DNA from: Bacteroidia bacterium
GTDB lineage: Bacteria; Bacteroidota; Bacteroidia; J057
NCBI GenBank assembly: GCA_033391075.1
Contig: JAWPMV010000001.1
Location: 7,006,001-7,070,000, forward strand
Direction of reading: 5' to 3'
Length of the DNA stretch: 64,000 nt
In this document: positions 1 through 8,137 of the stretch, piece by piece
How positions within the stretch are numbered: position 1 is the first letter of the stretch
Layout: each line of letters begins with the position of its first letter
Made by a program: the position numbers and the translations under genes
The notes under the pieces: generated by a model
Told to the model about the DNA's origin: nothing
The model's database searches: none
What the model saw: only the letters and a program-made list of their open reading frames with translations

Positions 1-2
1 AT

Positions 3-1118
3 GTAGCTCAGGAATATGATCCCCTGAAGCTGGAAGAACTAAGCAAAGTTAAAGAACAACTTGTTTCCCTCAATTTGATGAATATGCCCGTCGGAGATGA
101 GGTTATACCCACTATATCGCAATTTGCGAATCTGGAAAAATTGAACCTCAATGGGACGAATGTTAGCGGCGCAAAACTTTCGGAGCTAGCAAAGCTTCCC
201 AAACTCAAATCTCTGGCTTTATCCAGCACAGCAGTTGATGTAAGTTCGCTTCAATCAGTTTTACCTCAATTCCAAAAGCTGGAAGAAGTCTTTCTTTGGA
301 ACACTTCTTTTAAAACAGAAGACTTTCAGGGCTTGCAGGAAAGCTATCCGGCTATTGCCTTTTACCAGGGTTTCCTCCCTGACAATACAGAGCGCTTGAA
401 ATTATCCATGCCTTCTTTACTCAATAAAAAGAGTGTATTAGCATCCACCGATAAAGTTCGCTTTAAAAATAGCTTTCCTGGTTCTCAAATGAGATACACA
501 ATAGACGGAAGCGATCCGGATAGTAGTTCGACCTTGTATGAAGGCCCTTTCGGAATCGAAGGAGTTACGGAAGTTCGGGTACGAGAATTTATGGAGAATT
601 GGGAGAGCAGTGATGTGGCCAGCTTTACCTTTTTTCCTCGAGGGAAAATAGCAGATGCCAGCTTTCTGACCTTCGAACCCAATCCCAAATACAAAGGAAA
701 TGGAGCCCAAAATCTTCAGGATGGGGAGAAAGGAGAAGCCGGAAACTTCACAGCCAAAGAATGGCTGGGTTATCAGGACAGTCCTTTCGGTGCTGTATTC
801 AAATTTGATCAGCCGACAGAATTGAGCCGACTTTCACTCAGCTACGCCCTCAATTCCAATGTCTATATCATGGCGCCTACATCGGTAGAGATTTGGGGCG
901 GAAAGGATGAGAATTCACTTCAATTACTCAAGAAGCATAACCTACCTCGCGCCAAAGACTATGAGCCGAATCGCGTAGCCGGAATAGACCTGGCTTTTGA
1001 TCCGGTTTCTTATACGACTTATAAGGTTGTTGCAAAGCCCTTAAATCCCATGCCTTCCTGGCATAGAGGTGCAGGAGATAAAGGATGGGTCTTTGTAGAT
1101 GAGGTGTTTTTGTATTGA
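3..1118 (+). CDS. C-terminal part of a surface LRR / chitobiase-C-like protein (5' end outside window)
   Basis: The reading frame is already open at the first complete codon (position 3), so the start lies upstream of the window. The visible 371 residues begin with two or three leucine-rich repeats (NLEKLNLNGTNVSG, KLKSLALSSTAVD), followed by a short Fn3-associated/chitobiase-C-like module (MRYTIDGSDPDSSSTLYEGPF, 'yTiDGSdP' signature) and a C-terminal beta-rich module resembling F5/8-type or Fn3-associated sheets (LSLSYALNSNVYIMAPTSVE). This combination is common at the C-terminus of large Bacteroidota and Planctomycetes exported proteins, often with an N-terminal c-type cytochrome domain, which would lie outside the window. 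No lipobox or secretion signal can be judged. Function unknown beyond a probable surface or periplasmic location. A 76-bp gap separates it from the nuclease gene. Confidence 0.75.
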   Translation, partial: VAQEYDPLKLEELSKVKEQLVSLNLMNMPVGDEVIPTISQFANLEKLNLNGTNVSGAKLSELAKLPKLKSLALSSTAVDVSSLQSVLPQFQKLEEVFLWNTSFKTEDFQGLQESYPAIAFYQGFLPDNTERLKLSMPSLLNKKSVLASTDKVRFKNSFPGSQMRYTIDGSDPDSSSTLYEGPFGIEGVTEVRVREFMENWESSDVASFTFFPRGKIADASFLTFEPNPKYKGNGAQNLQDGEKGEAGNFTAKEWLGYQDSPFGAVFKFDQPTELSRLSLSYALNSNVYIMAPTSVEIWGGKDENSLQLLKKHNLPRAKDYEPNRVAGIDLAFDPVSYTTYKVVAKPLNPMPSWHRGAGDKGWVFVDEVFLY

Positions 1119-1194
1119 GTAATGAGAATTAACCTCAATCATTCCCTTTTTACTAATTACTTAAGTTTGGCCCTATTTTTTACGGTTATAGGAT

Positions 1195-2181
1195 ATGCCT
1201 AAATCTTGGAATGAATATGAGCTAAGAAAAACTATTCAAGAATATTTCCTGCTGTTAGAAAAGAACCAATCAGGGTTAAGCTTTAATAAAAGTAAAGTAT
1301 ATAGAAAATTGCACGAGGATATACCAACTCGTTCAGTAAAATCTATTGAATACAAATTTCAAAATATTAGTGCTGTTCTGTATGAAGAGAAAATTCCCTA
1401 TCTATCTGGATTAAAACCAAGGTTTAATTACCAAAAATTAATGAGACTAATTGTATTAGAGGAATTAGGTAGTTTAAAAATTAGACCAAAGGAACCTTGG
1501 GAGATTTTAACGGATAAGCTAAAAGAAATCAAAGTGAAGGAGCCATTAAAGGTCTTGATAAAAGGTTCCGGAAGGTTTGGTTTAACGATAGAAAAAGAAC
1601 TAGGCATTTTACAAAATAGTGATAAGAAGGCTGACTTTATGGGAATTGAGTTGAAAACCAAAGCAGGTAAAACTCACCAAACGCTTTTTGCTAGAACTCC
1701 CAGTGAATACTTTGCTGTTAGAAGTAAGAGCGAGTTTTTCGATTCCTTTAGCTATTATGATAAGAAGAATGATAGGAAAGCTTTATATACATCTGTATCA
1801 TCGCTTGGAGATTCCCTGGGTTTCACCTTGGTAGCTTCCAGGAACTGTATAGAAGTTTATAAGGATAATAATTGCTTGATGAAGTATAGCTTAGGGAAAC
1901 TAGAAGAAGCTTTGTTATCAAAACATTCGCAGACGTTTTTTATTACGGTAAAGAGTTTAAGGAAGGATGATATTGAGCGAATGGAAATACAGAAAGTAGT
2001 TTACTGCAAGAAACCTTCTATTGAAAACTTTGTAGAATTGGTTAAAAAAGGGAAGGTTCATCTAGATTTTACTCTATCAGAAAAAAATGGGAAAATAAAA
2101 GATCATGGATTTTTATGGAGAATACATCAAGAAGCTATAGAAGAACTATATCAATCCAGAGATGAAATTCAACTAATTTAA
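1195..2181 (+). CDS. MvaI/BcnI-family restriction endonuclease-like protein with McrA-like N-terminal domain
   Basis: 328 residues. The C-terminal half carries the PD-(D/E)XK core of the MvaI/BcnI family: KGSGRFGLTIEKELGI (about 123-138) followed by D147-x4-E152-x-K154 in ADFMGIELKTK, the same D-x4-E-x-K spacing as MvaI (D50, E55, K57 in that enzyme). MvaI/BcnI enzymes are monomeric nickases/nucleases that cut short C/G-rich sites. The N-terminal 85 residues (SVKSIEYKFQNISAVL, then SGLKPRFNYQ) resemble the small head domain found before HNH or McrA-type nucleases, some of which read modified DNA. No methyltransferase, specificity subunit or Vsr gene is adjacent: uvrB converges 16 bp downstream. 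The gene is visibly richer in A and T than its neighbours, which suggests horizontal acquisition. It could be modification-dependent, or a DNA-repair or orphan nuclease; I infer this from the missing methylase. Confidence 0.72.
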   Translation: MPKSWNEYELRKTIQEYFLLLEKNQSGLSFNKSKVYRKLHEDIPTRSVKSIEYKFQNISAVLYEEKIPYLSGLKPRFNYQKLMRLIVLEELGSLKIRPKEPWEILTDKLKEIKVKEPLKVLIKGSGRFGLTIEKELGILQNSDKKADFMGIELKTKAGKTHQTLFARTPSEYFAVRSKSEFFDSFSYYDKKNDRKALYTSVSSLGDSLGFTLVASRNCIEVYKDNNCLMKYSLGKLEEALLSKHSQTFFITVKSLRKDDIERMEIQKVVYCKKPSIENFVELVKKGKVHLDFTLSEKNGKIKDHGFLWRIHQEAIEELYQSRDEIQLI

Positions 2182-2197
2182 GTCTTCATAGCAATCC

Positions 2198-4222
2198 CTA
2201 AAACCTCTTCTCCTTCAAGAGCGCCTGATAGGCATACATCTCATCCCTGAGTCTCGCAGCTTCCACAAAGTTCAACTCTTTGGCAGCAACTTCCATTTCC
2301 TTTCGGATATTTGAAATCTTCTTTTTGATTTCATCACCGTCCATGTACTCCGCAGCTTCTTCCGCAACCTGACTTACGTTTTGCTCAAACTCTTCATAGC
2401 TGGTGGAGCGATTTCCGAGTGCAGATTGGAAGATGTCTTTTTTAGGGCGAATGACAGTTTTTGGGGTAATGCCGTGTTCTTTATTATAGGCGATCTGTTT
2501 TTCTCTTCGATAATCGGTTTCATCCATGAGTTTTTTCATAGAATCGGTGATCCGATCTGCATACAAAATCACTCGGCCTTCGGCATGACGTGCCGCACGA
2601 CCAGCGGTCTGAATAAGAGCCTGCCCAGATCGTAGAAAGCCTTCTTTATCGGCATCCAAAATGGCGACCAAAGCTACTTCCGGTAAGTCTAGCCCTTCTC
2701 TCAAAAGGTTTACCCCCACTAACACATCAAATTTCCCTTCGCGGAGCTCTCGGAGGATGTCCACCCTTTCCAAAGAATCAATATCCGAATGCAAATAACG
2801 CGTCTTGATATTGAGGTCGAGGAGATATTGGGTGAGTTCTTCCGACATGCGTTTGGTCAGGGTCGTAACCAATACACGGAAACCTTGCTTTACCACTTCA
2901 TCTACCTCTTCCAAAAGATCATCTACCTGGTTACTTGCAGGTCTGACTTCGACCGGTGGATCCAGGAGTCCTGTGGGTCTAACGATTTGTTCTACAACCA
3001 CCCCATCGGCTTTCTCCAACTCATATTCTGAAGGAGTAGCGCTCATGTAGATGGCCTGATTGACGATGGAATTGAATTCCTCAAATTTTTGAGGGCGGTT
3101 ATCCAAAGCGGAAGGCAATCGGAAACCATGTTCTACGAGGCTGAATTTTCTCGATCTATCGCCATGATACATGGCTCTAACCTGGGGAATGGTTACATGA
3201 CTTTCATCTATCACCAGCAAAAAATCCTCCGGGAAATAATCGATTAAACAATGCGGACGGCTGCCTGGCTTCCTTCTGGATAGATATCGAGAGTAGTTCT
3301 CAATTCCCGAACAGTATCCCAACTCGCGCATCATCTCCATATCGAACTCTGTACGTTCTTTGAGTCGATTGGCTTCCAGGAACATTCCCTGAGCTTCGAA
3401 ATGATTGACCTTTTCAACCAAATCTTCCTGAATTTCTACCAAAGCCGTATTAAGTGATTCTCTTCTTGTTACGAAAAGGTTGGCAGGGTAAAGGGTGAAG
3501 TCCCGCATTTCTTCCTTGCTCTTTCCACTTTCCGGATCAAAGCGCTGAATCCTTTCCACTTCATCCCCAAAAAACATGATCCGTATGCCCCAGTCATCAT
3601 AAGCCGGATAAATATCGACCGTATCTCCATTAACCCGAAATTTTCCTGGCTCGAGCTTGGTCTGGGTACGACTATAGAATAATCGCACAATGCGATCGAG
3701 GAATTGATTCTGGCTAACCTGCTGACCGACATTGGTATAATAGATATTTGAGAGGAAATCCTCTGGTGCACCGATGCCATAAATACAGGAGACCGAGGCA
3801 ACAACAATCACATCTCTGCGGCCAGAAGCCAAAGCTGTGGTTGCTCTAAGTCTGAGTTTTTCGATGTCTTGATTGATCGAAAGATCTTTTTCAATATAGG
3901 TATTGGAGGATGCGATATAGGCTTCCGGTTGGTAGTAATCATAGTAGGAAATGAAGTACTCCACCATATTGTCTGGAAAGAACTCCTTAAATTCTCCGTA
4001 CAGCTGAGCTGCCAGGGTTTTGTTATGGCTGATGATGAGGGTAGGGCGGTTGAGTTCTTTGATCACATTGGCAACCGTGAAGGTTTTACCAGAACCGGTT
4101 ACCCCCAGTAATACCTGGTGGCCTTCTCCATTTTCCACTCCTTCGGTAAGTTGGCGGATAGCTTCAGGTTGATCCCCTGCAGGTTTGAAGGGAGATTGTA
4201 AGTCGAAAGTATGTTCAGACAT
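2198..4222 (-). CDS. uvrB: Excinuclease ABC subunit B (UvrB)
   Basis: Damage-verification helicase of nucleotide excision repair; acts with UvrA and UvrC. The ATG at 4222 (MSEHTFDLQSPFKPAGDQP) matches the usual UvrB N-terminus; an in-frame ATG ten codons upstream (4252) is less likely. Visible: Walker A GVTGSGKT (40-47), the beta-hairpin that threads the strand (ISYYDYYQPEAY, 91-102), Walker B DESHVT, motif VI region QTAGRAARH, and the C-terminal UVR motif (KEMEVAAKELNFVEAARLRD) that contacts UvrC. At 674 residues it has the normal length. It stands alone as a single-gene unit, converging on the nuclease gene. No LexA box was recognised upstream. Confidence 0.97.
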   Translation of the reverse strand: MSEHTFDLQSPFKPAGDQPEAIRQLTEGVENGEGHQVLLGVTGSGKTFTVANVIKELNRPTLIISHNKTLAAQLYGEFKEFFPDNMVEYFISYYDYYQPEAYIASSNTYIEKDLSINQDIEKLRLRATTALASGRRDVIVVASVSCIYGIGAPEDFLSNIYYTNVGQQVSQNQFLDRIVRLFYSRTQTKLEPGKFRVNGDTVDIYPAYDDWGIRIMFFGDEVERIQRFDPESGKSKEEMRDFTLYPANLFVTRRESLNTALVEIQEDLVEKVNHFEAQGMFLEANRLKERTEFDMEMMRELGYCSGIENYSRYLSRRKPGSRPHCLIDYFPEDFLLVIDESHVTIPQVRAMYHGDRSRKFSLVEHGFRLPSALDNRPQKFEEFNSIVNQAIYMSATPSEYELEKADGVVVEQIVRPTGLLDPPVEVRPASNQVDDLLEEVDEVVKQGFRVLVTTLTKRMSEELTQYLLDLNIKTRYLHSDIDSLERVDILRELREGKFDVLVGVNLLREGLDLPEVALVAILDADKEGFLRSGQALIQTAGRAARHAEGRVILYADRITDSMKKLMDETDYRREKQIAYNKEHGITPKTVIRPKKDIFQSALGNRSTSYEEFEQNVSQVAEEAAEYMDGDEIKKKISNIRKEMEVAAKELNFVEAARLRDEMYAYQALLKEKRF

Positions 4223-4304
4223 AAAAGAAAGGCTCGCGTGTTTGTTTCCCAAATTTACTGAGAAATACGGACAAATCTGTGCATAAAATAGCCGAGCAAG
4301 CTGG

Positions 4305-4421
4305 GCTGTCTTCCCGGAATATTAACAATGAAATGGGAAAAATATTCGGGATCTCTTGCTCCTGCTAGAGATCCCGGATAAATTTTGTCCGCAAACTCTC
4401 AAAATTTTCCGGGATGACGGC
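4305..4421. repeat. Dispersed palindromic element, family A, copy 1
   Basis: Outer imperfect arms at 4305-4319 (gctgtcttcccggaa) and 4407-4421 (ttccgggatgacggc) enclose an inner hairpin CGGGATCTCT (4348-4357) / AGAGATCCCG (4367-4376). The words CTCTTGCT, GCTAGAGATCCCG and CCGGGATGAC recur in the element at 35669-35760, so these are two members of one family. It lies between two minus-strand genes (uvrB start and the vWA gene stop) and may act as a transcription terminator or mRNA-end structure for one of them, although no T-run follows. Confidence 0.7.
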
Positions 4422-4511
4422 TTTTTGCGTGGATTTTTAGTGTGTTAATTTTGCATCCTTAAGCGGCAATCCTGATCAGCTGTCTAAGATTATTCGATAG
4501 GAAAAATTGGC

Positions 4512-6197
4512 TTATTGCCTTCTCACACTATTCGCCTCCATGATCAGGACGCTCTTGGCATTTTCGGGCTGGACATGGGAGTAATTTCCTCCGCCTCTTC
4601 TTGCGAGTTGAGTCAACTCTTCGGCTACTCTGATATTTTCTAGTTTGTTGAAGAGGAGAACACTAAGGGAAATGGAATTGAGAGATTTCTTGCCTACATA
4701 TTTCAAGAGACCATCATTGACATCAAAGGCTCCGTCTGAGGCCATGATGATACGGTTATTGCCTCCGGCAATGAAATTCCGTTCGGCAACTTTATAGGCT
4801 TCTTTCAGGCCTTGCATGGCCTTGGTTTTGCCTCCGGGACGCATAGACCGGATGGCAGATTTAATTTCTGCTTTGAATAAAGCAGAAGTGGGATTGAGAA
4901 TAACGCGGGCATCTCCTGAGTAAATGATGATAGATACTTCATCTTCCGGGCGCATTTGATCCACGAGGAAGCTGATAGATTCTTTGAGGAGATTGAGTTT
5001 TTCGGGTCGATCCATTGAGGCAGAAACATCAAGGAGGAACACCATATTATTGGAGGCTGCTCCTTGCAGGCTATTAGGGCCTGGAGTTTTCTTTTTCTTA
5101 TCTGCCAGCATCTGGACTTTGTCAGGAGTAATGACTTTAAATAAAGGCACTTCTTCCATTTCTTTCACGAATACACGATTGGCAAATCCGATGAAGCGAT
5201 TGTAATAAGCGGCAATCCCGTATTTGTGGTGGTTAAACACAGCCAGCATGCGCTCATTATAGAAATAGTAGGAATTACCATAGACTTCAAAATCTTCCGG
5301 CATCCAGCCTTTTTTCGTGTATTCATCGGCGCGGAGTTGAATTTGCTCCGCATATTTGATCATGTGGCCATAGCCACTGCTTTCTACATTATAATACAGG
5401 TCTAGTCCCAGGAGATTGGCTCGAGAATTTTCTTTCATACGCTCAGCTACCTCAACAGAGGCTTGCAGCATTCGCGAAAGTTGAGGCAATTTCTTGGGTT
5501 GTTCATCTCTTACAGCAAAGAGAATTTCCCGGCTGTAATTCATGATATTCTGCAAACTCTTCAAGGCTGGAGGAATGGGCTCAGATAATTGCTGACACAG
5601 CCTTTCCATCTGATCTTTTTGAAACTGAATTTCTCCATACAGTTTCTCCATCTCTTTCAGAATCCCATAGACATGTGTGAGTTCCTTATCCACTCGATAT
5701 TGTCTGATCCTCACATATTGACTTAAAGAGTCAGTCAGGCCTAATACCGAAATCAAAGAAAAATATAGTTCATCACGATATTTATTGAGAATACTTCTTT
5801 GAGGCATGGGAATGTAGCCATTGCCTACAGAAGTTTGTTCGTATAGCTCCCTAAGATCTACGGTGATTCCCCCCTCTGCTGGCTTGGTCGCACAGACCGC
5901 TTTCAATTTAGAATTGAAAGCAAAATCACTGACAAACTGACGAGTTTCGAATTTGAGGCTGGAGGATTTTCCCAGCTTATAGAGATTGGCTTCCTTATTG
6001 AATCTTTCAAGCTTAACATGAAGATCCCAAAGTAAATGAATAGTCTCGTTGGTAAACTTGACGTAGGAATTTACTGCCTCGTGCTTCTTGTCTAATCGAG
6101 AATCACGGGTATTTTGCGCATTTCCTACCAGATTTGCCGCCAGAACAATAAATACAACTACCCAAATGCGTCTACACATAGCCTTGCTAAGATTCAA
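4512..6197 (-). CDS. Exported von Willebrand factor A-domain protein
   Basis: 561 residues with a signal peptide (hydrophobic core IWVVVFIVLAANLV, cleavage near NAQ-NT). Residues 40-350 are mostly helical and Tyr/Glu-rich and are not recognised. A vWA domain occupies about 385-555 with an intact metal-ion-dependent adhesion site: D390-V-S392-A-S394 (DVSASMD), the threonine in GGKTKAM and the downstream ASDGAFD. In Bacteroidota such exported vWA proteins mediate metal-dependent protein-protein contacts at the envelope; the partner is unknown. The gene is monocistronic by spacing (314 bp to the next upstream gene start region, 152 bp to the next downstream stop). It is not a BatA/BatB type: there are no C-terminal membrane helices and no MoxR neighbour. 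Confidence 0.8.
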   Translation of the reverse strand: MNLSKAMCRRIWVVVFIVLAANLVGNAQNTRDSRLDKKHEAVNSYVKFTNETIHLLWDLHVKLERFNKEANLYKLGKSSSLKFETRQFVSDFAFNSKLKAVCATKPAEGGITVDLRELYEQTSVGNGYIPMPQRSILNKYRDELYFSLISVLGLTDSLSQYVRIRQYRVDKELTHVYGILKEMEKLYGEIQFQKDQMERLCQQLSEPIPPALKSLQNIMNYSREILFAVRDEQPKKLPQLSRMLQASVEVAERMKENSRANLLGLDLYYNVESSGYGHMIKYAEQIQLRADEYTKKGWMPEDFEVYGNSYYFYNERMLAVFNHHKYGIAAYYNRFIGFANRVFVKEMEEVPLFKVITPDKVQMLADKKKKTPGPNSLQGAASNNMVFLLDVSASMDRPEKLNLLKESISFLVDQMRPEDEVSIIIYSGDARVILNPTSALFKAEIKSAIRSMRPGGKTKAMQGLKEAYKVAERNFIAGGNNRIIMASDGAFDVNDGLLKYVGKKSLNSISLSVLLFNKLENIRVAEELTQLARRGGGNYSHVQPENAKSVLIMEANSVRRQ

Positions 6198-6351
6198 TAA
6201 TAAGCGTTACGTTCAATTTTCTATTGAAAGTGGATAATTGGGGGAAGATTCAGGTTGGCAATATATACAGCTCTACAGGATAAACGCATCAATCCTGTTT
6301 CAATGGTAAATAATAGCCCTTTCCTTTACGATAACATAGTAAGTTTGGTCA

Positions 6352-7326
6352 TTACTCCTTTTGCATATATGTGTATTTTCGTAAGGTCCCAGGTCCCAGA
6401 CTTCCTTCATTTGAAATGTAAAGATTTCCCTCTTCATCAAAGCACATTCCTTCTGGTTGTGGAAATTTCTTAGAAGGGAGATGTTTTGCCTGGGTGATTT
6501 GTTGTAGTCTATTAACTACAAGCAGCATATTACCATTGGAAGCCAGTAAATATATCTCTTTTGTCTTAGGGTGAACAGCGATTGCAGAAGGTCTGAAATG
6601 GGAACTTTTGTCCGGATTAAACTTATCTGCAAACTTCTTTTCACTTTTGGACTTTGAATTTTTCTTGAGGAATTTCTTGATATCATCAAGATCTATAACC
6701 AGGAAAGGATTGGGCCTAAGGCTTCTGGTTTCCGGATCCCATGATACAATTACCTGTTTGTCTTTATACTTGATCCCCATCAATTTATCAGATTCCTTGC
6801 TGGATATAAGGAGCAAGCGAGATTCAGGATCATAGCCCAATCCCTCTGTATCATTTGAGGTAGAAAGGGCCGTCTCATGAGATTCTGTAACGGGAGAATC
6901 CGATCGGTAATTATTTACTTCATACACATCCCCATCACTTCTTAGTACATAGGCCGTTTCTCCCAAAATTTCTATTCCTTCAAAATCTCCTGTACGTCTG
7001 AATCTATGTTTTGAAACAATCTCTTTTGTATCGGTATCCATGATGAAAATCAGGCCCTGCTCATCCTGAACCATAGCTAGTTCTTTCATGCTAATGGAGG
7101 CCAGTCCCGAGACTTCCTGCAGAACGGATGGAAGATCAACGGCCCATTCAGGTTCTGATAAATCATAAGGAAAAGCAGCTGCGGTCAGGACTTTCCTATC
7201 ATCCATACCTCTACTCTTACTTTCTTCTTTTTGAGAGACTTCTTTACCTTTTGATTTCCCTCCCTCCTCACATGCTCCCGTCGATAAGAGAAGAATGCTG
7301 AGAATGCTGCTGATTATGAATTTCAT
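6352..7326 (-). CDS. SdiA-regulated-type beta-propeller lipoprotein
   Basis: 324 residues beginning with a lipoprotein signal (MKFIISSILSILLLSTGAC, lipid-modified Cys19) and a charged low-complexity linker to about residue 45. The rest reads as a six-bladed propeller of the SdiA-regulated/YjiK family: EWAVDLPSVLQEVSGLASI, FRRTGDFEGIEILGETAYVL, DTEGLGYDPESRLLLISSKES and FPQPEGMCFDEEGNLYISNEG are typical blade sequences. The family is thought to bind ligands or act as an esterase-like sensor at the envelope, but no activity is established. It is transcribed leftward behind the Hpt gene and separated from it by a good terminator, so it is probably independently expressed. Confidence 0.75.
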   Translation of the reverse strand: MKFIISSILSILLLSTGACEEGGKSKGKEVSQKEESKSRGMDDRKVLTAAAFPYDLSEPEWAVDLPSVLQEVSGLASISMKELAMVQDEQGLIFIMDTDTKEIVSKHRFRRTGDFEGIEILGETAYVLRSDGDVYEVNNYRSDSPVTESHETALSTSNDTEGLGYDPESRLLLISSKESDKLMGIKYKDKQVIVSWDPETRSLRPNPFLVIDLDDIKKFLKKNSKSKSEKKFADKFNPDKSSHFRPSAIAVHPKTKEIYLLASNGNMLLVVNRLQQITQAKHLPSKKFPQPEGMCFDEEGNLYISNEGSLGPGTLRKYTYMQKE

Positions 7327-7365
7327 AGATTTCCTTTCTATTGGGTTGTTGCAAGTATAAAGTTA

Positions 7366-7405
7366 ATAAAAAAAGGCGCATACCTCCCTAAAGAGATATG
7401 CGTCT
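7366..7405 (-). terminator. Rho-independent terminator of the Hpt gene
   Basis: On the minus strand the stem AGACGCATA (7405-7397) pairs with TATGCGCCT (7381-7373, one G-U pair), followed by seven T residues (7372-7366). It lies about 65 bp after the stop of the Hpt gene at 7470. A second, weaker stem (7441-7461, cctttac/gtaaagg) precedes it. Confidence 0.8.
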
Positions 7406-7469
7406 ATCTTTAAAAGAACGATTTTAAAAGAGCGATAATTCCTTTACGCTAAAAGTAAAGGCTGGATTA

Positions 7470-7853
7470 TTATTGTAAATTCTCTAATTCAACTTTCAAG
7501 GCATTCAAAAGAAGGTCGCAAACTTCTTCAAATTCTCTCACCAAATCCATCAACTTTTCCTTCTCTTCCGAACAGGTAGAAATGTGCTCAATATCCTTCA
7601 TAAGCCTGATAAGATCAGGATTACCTAAAATATTGATGGAAGACTTATACTTATGAGCTGTGGCACCCAAAGGGCCATATTCCCGTGATTGTAGTTGTCC
7701 CTTCATTTCCTGTAAAACATCCGGTGATTGATCAACAATGAGTTCCAGAATTTCTATCATAAACTCATTGTCATCGCCGGTGAGCGATCTTAGGTGTCCG
7801 AAGTCGAGCGAAAATTTTTCTGCCTGCATATCTGAAAAGTGCTGGATTAACAA
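7470..7853 (-). CDS. Stand-alone Hpt histidine phosphotransfer protein
   Basis: 127 residues, all helical, matching a single Hpt domain. The phosphorylatable His is H67 in ATAHKYKSSINILGN, the canonical AHxxK(S/G) context; the remaining helices fit the four-helix bundle. An alternative start nine codons in (MQAEKF, 7829) would remove eight residues with no effect on the domain. It is divergent from the sigma-54-type response regulator at 8138, with 284 bp between them. Inference: it may pass phosphate between one of the hybrid kinases of the 20-26 kb operon, which lacks a functional Hpt His, and that regulator. Confidence 0.85.
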   Translation of the reverse strand: MLIQHFSDMQAEKFSLDFGHLRSLTGDDNEFMIEILELIVDQSPDVLQEMKGQLQSREYGPLGATAHKYKSSINILGNPDLIRLMKDIEHISTCSEEKEKLMDLVREFEEVCDLLLNALKVELENLQ

Positions 7854-8137
7854 ATCCCCTGGGGGAGCAATACTATTTTTGTCTGGCTCAGAAGTTCTTA
7901 TTCAGAGCTTCCCAAATATTGGATGTGTTTTGAAATAAAACAAAATAAAAATATTGGATATTTTACATGATAAAATAATTGATATACAGAAGCAATCGCA
8001 TTGAAATAAGAGGGCTTGGTTAAAGAGGAAATTATTTTCTGCACTGTAATATTTGCTGTATATAAGACTTTGTTTTGCGAAATAGCTCGGATAGATTGCA
8101 CACTCATTTAAAAAGAAGACCAATAAGGAAACTTCCC

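Noticed and set aside
7898-8123. Two minus-strand frames of about 70 codons between the Hpt and sigma-54 genes
   Set aside because: Composition is that of AT-rich noncoding DNA (many Phe, Ile, Ser, Tyr) and they overlap each other.
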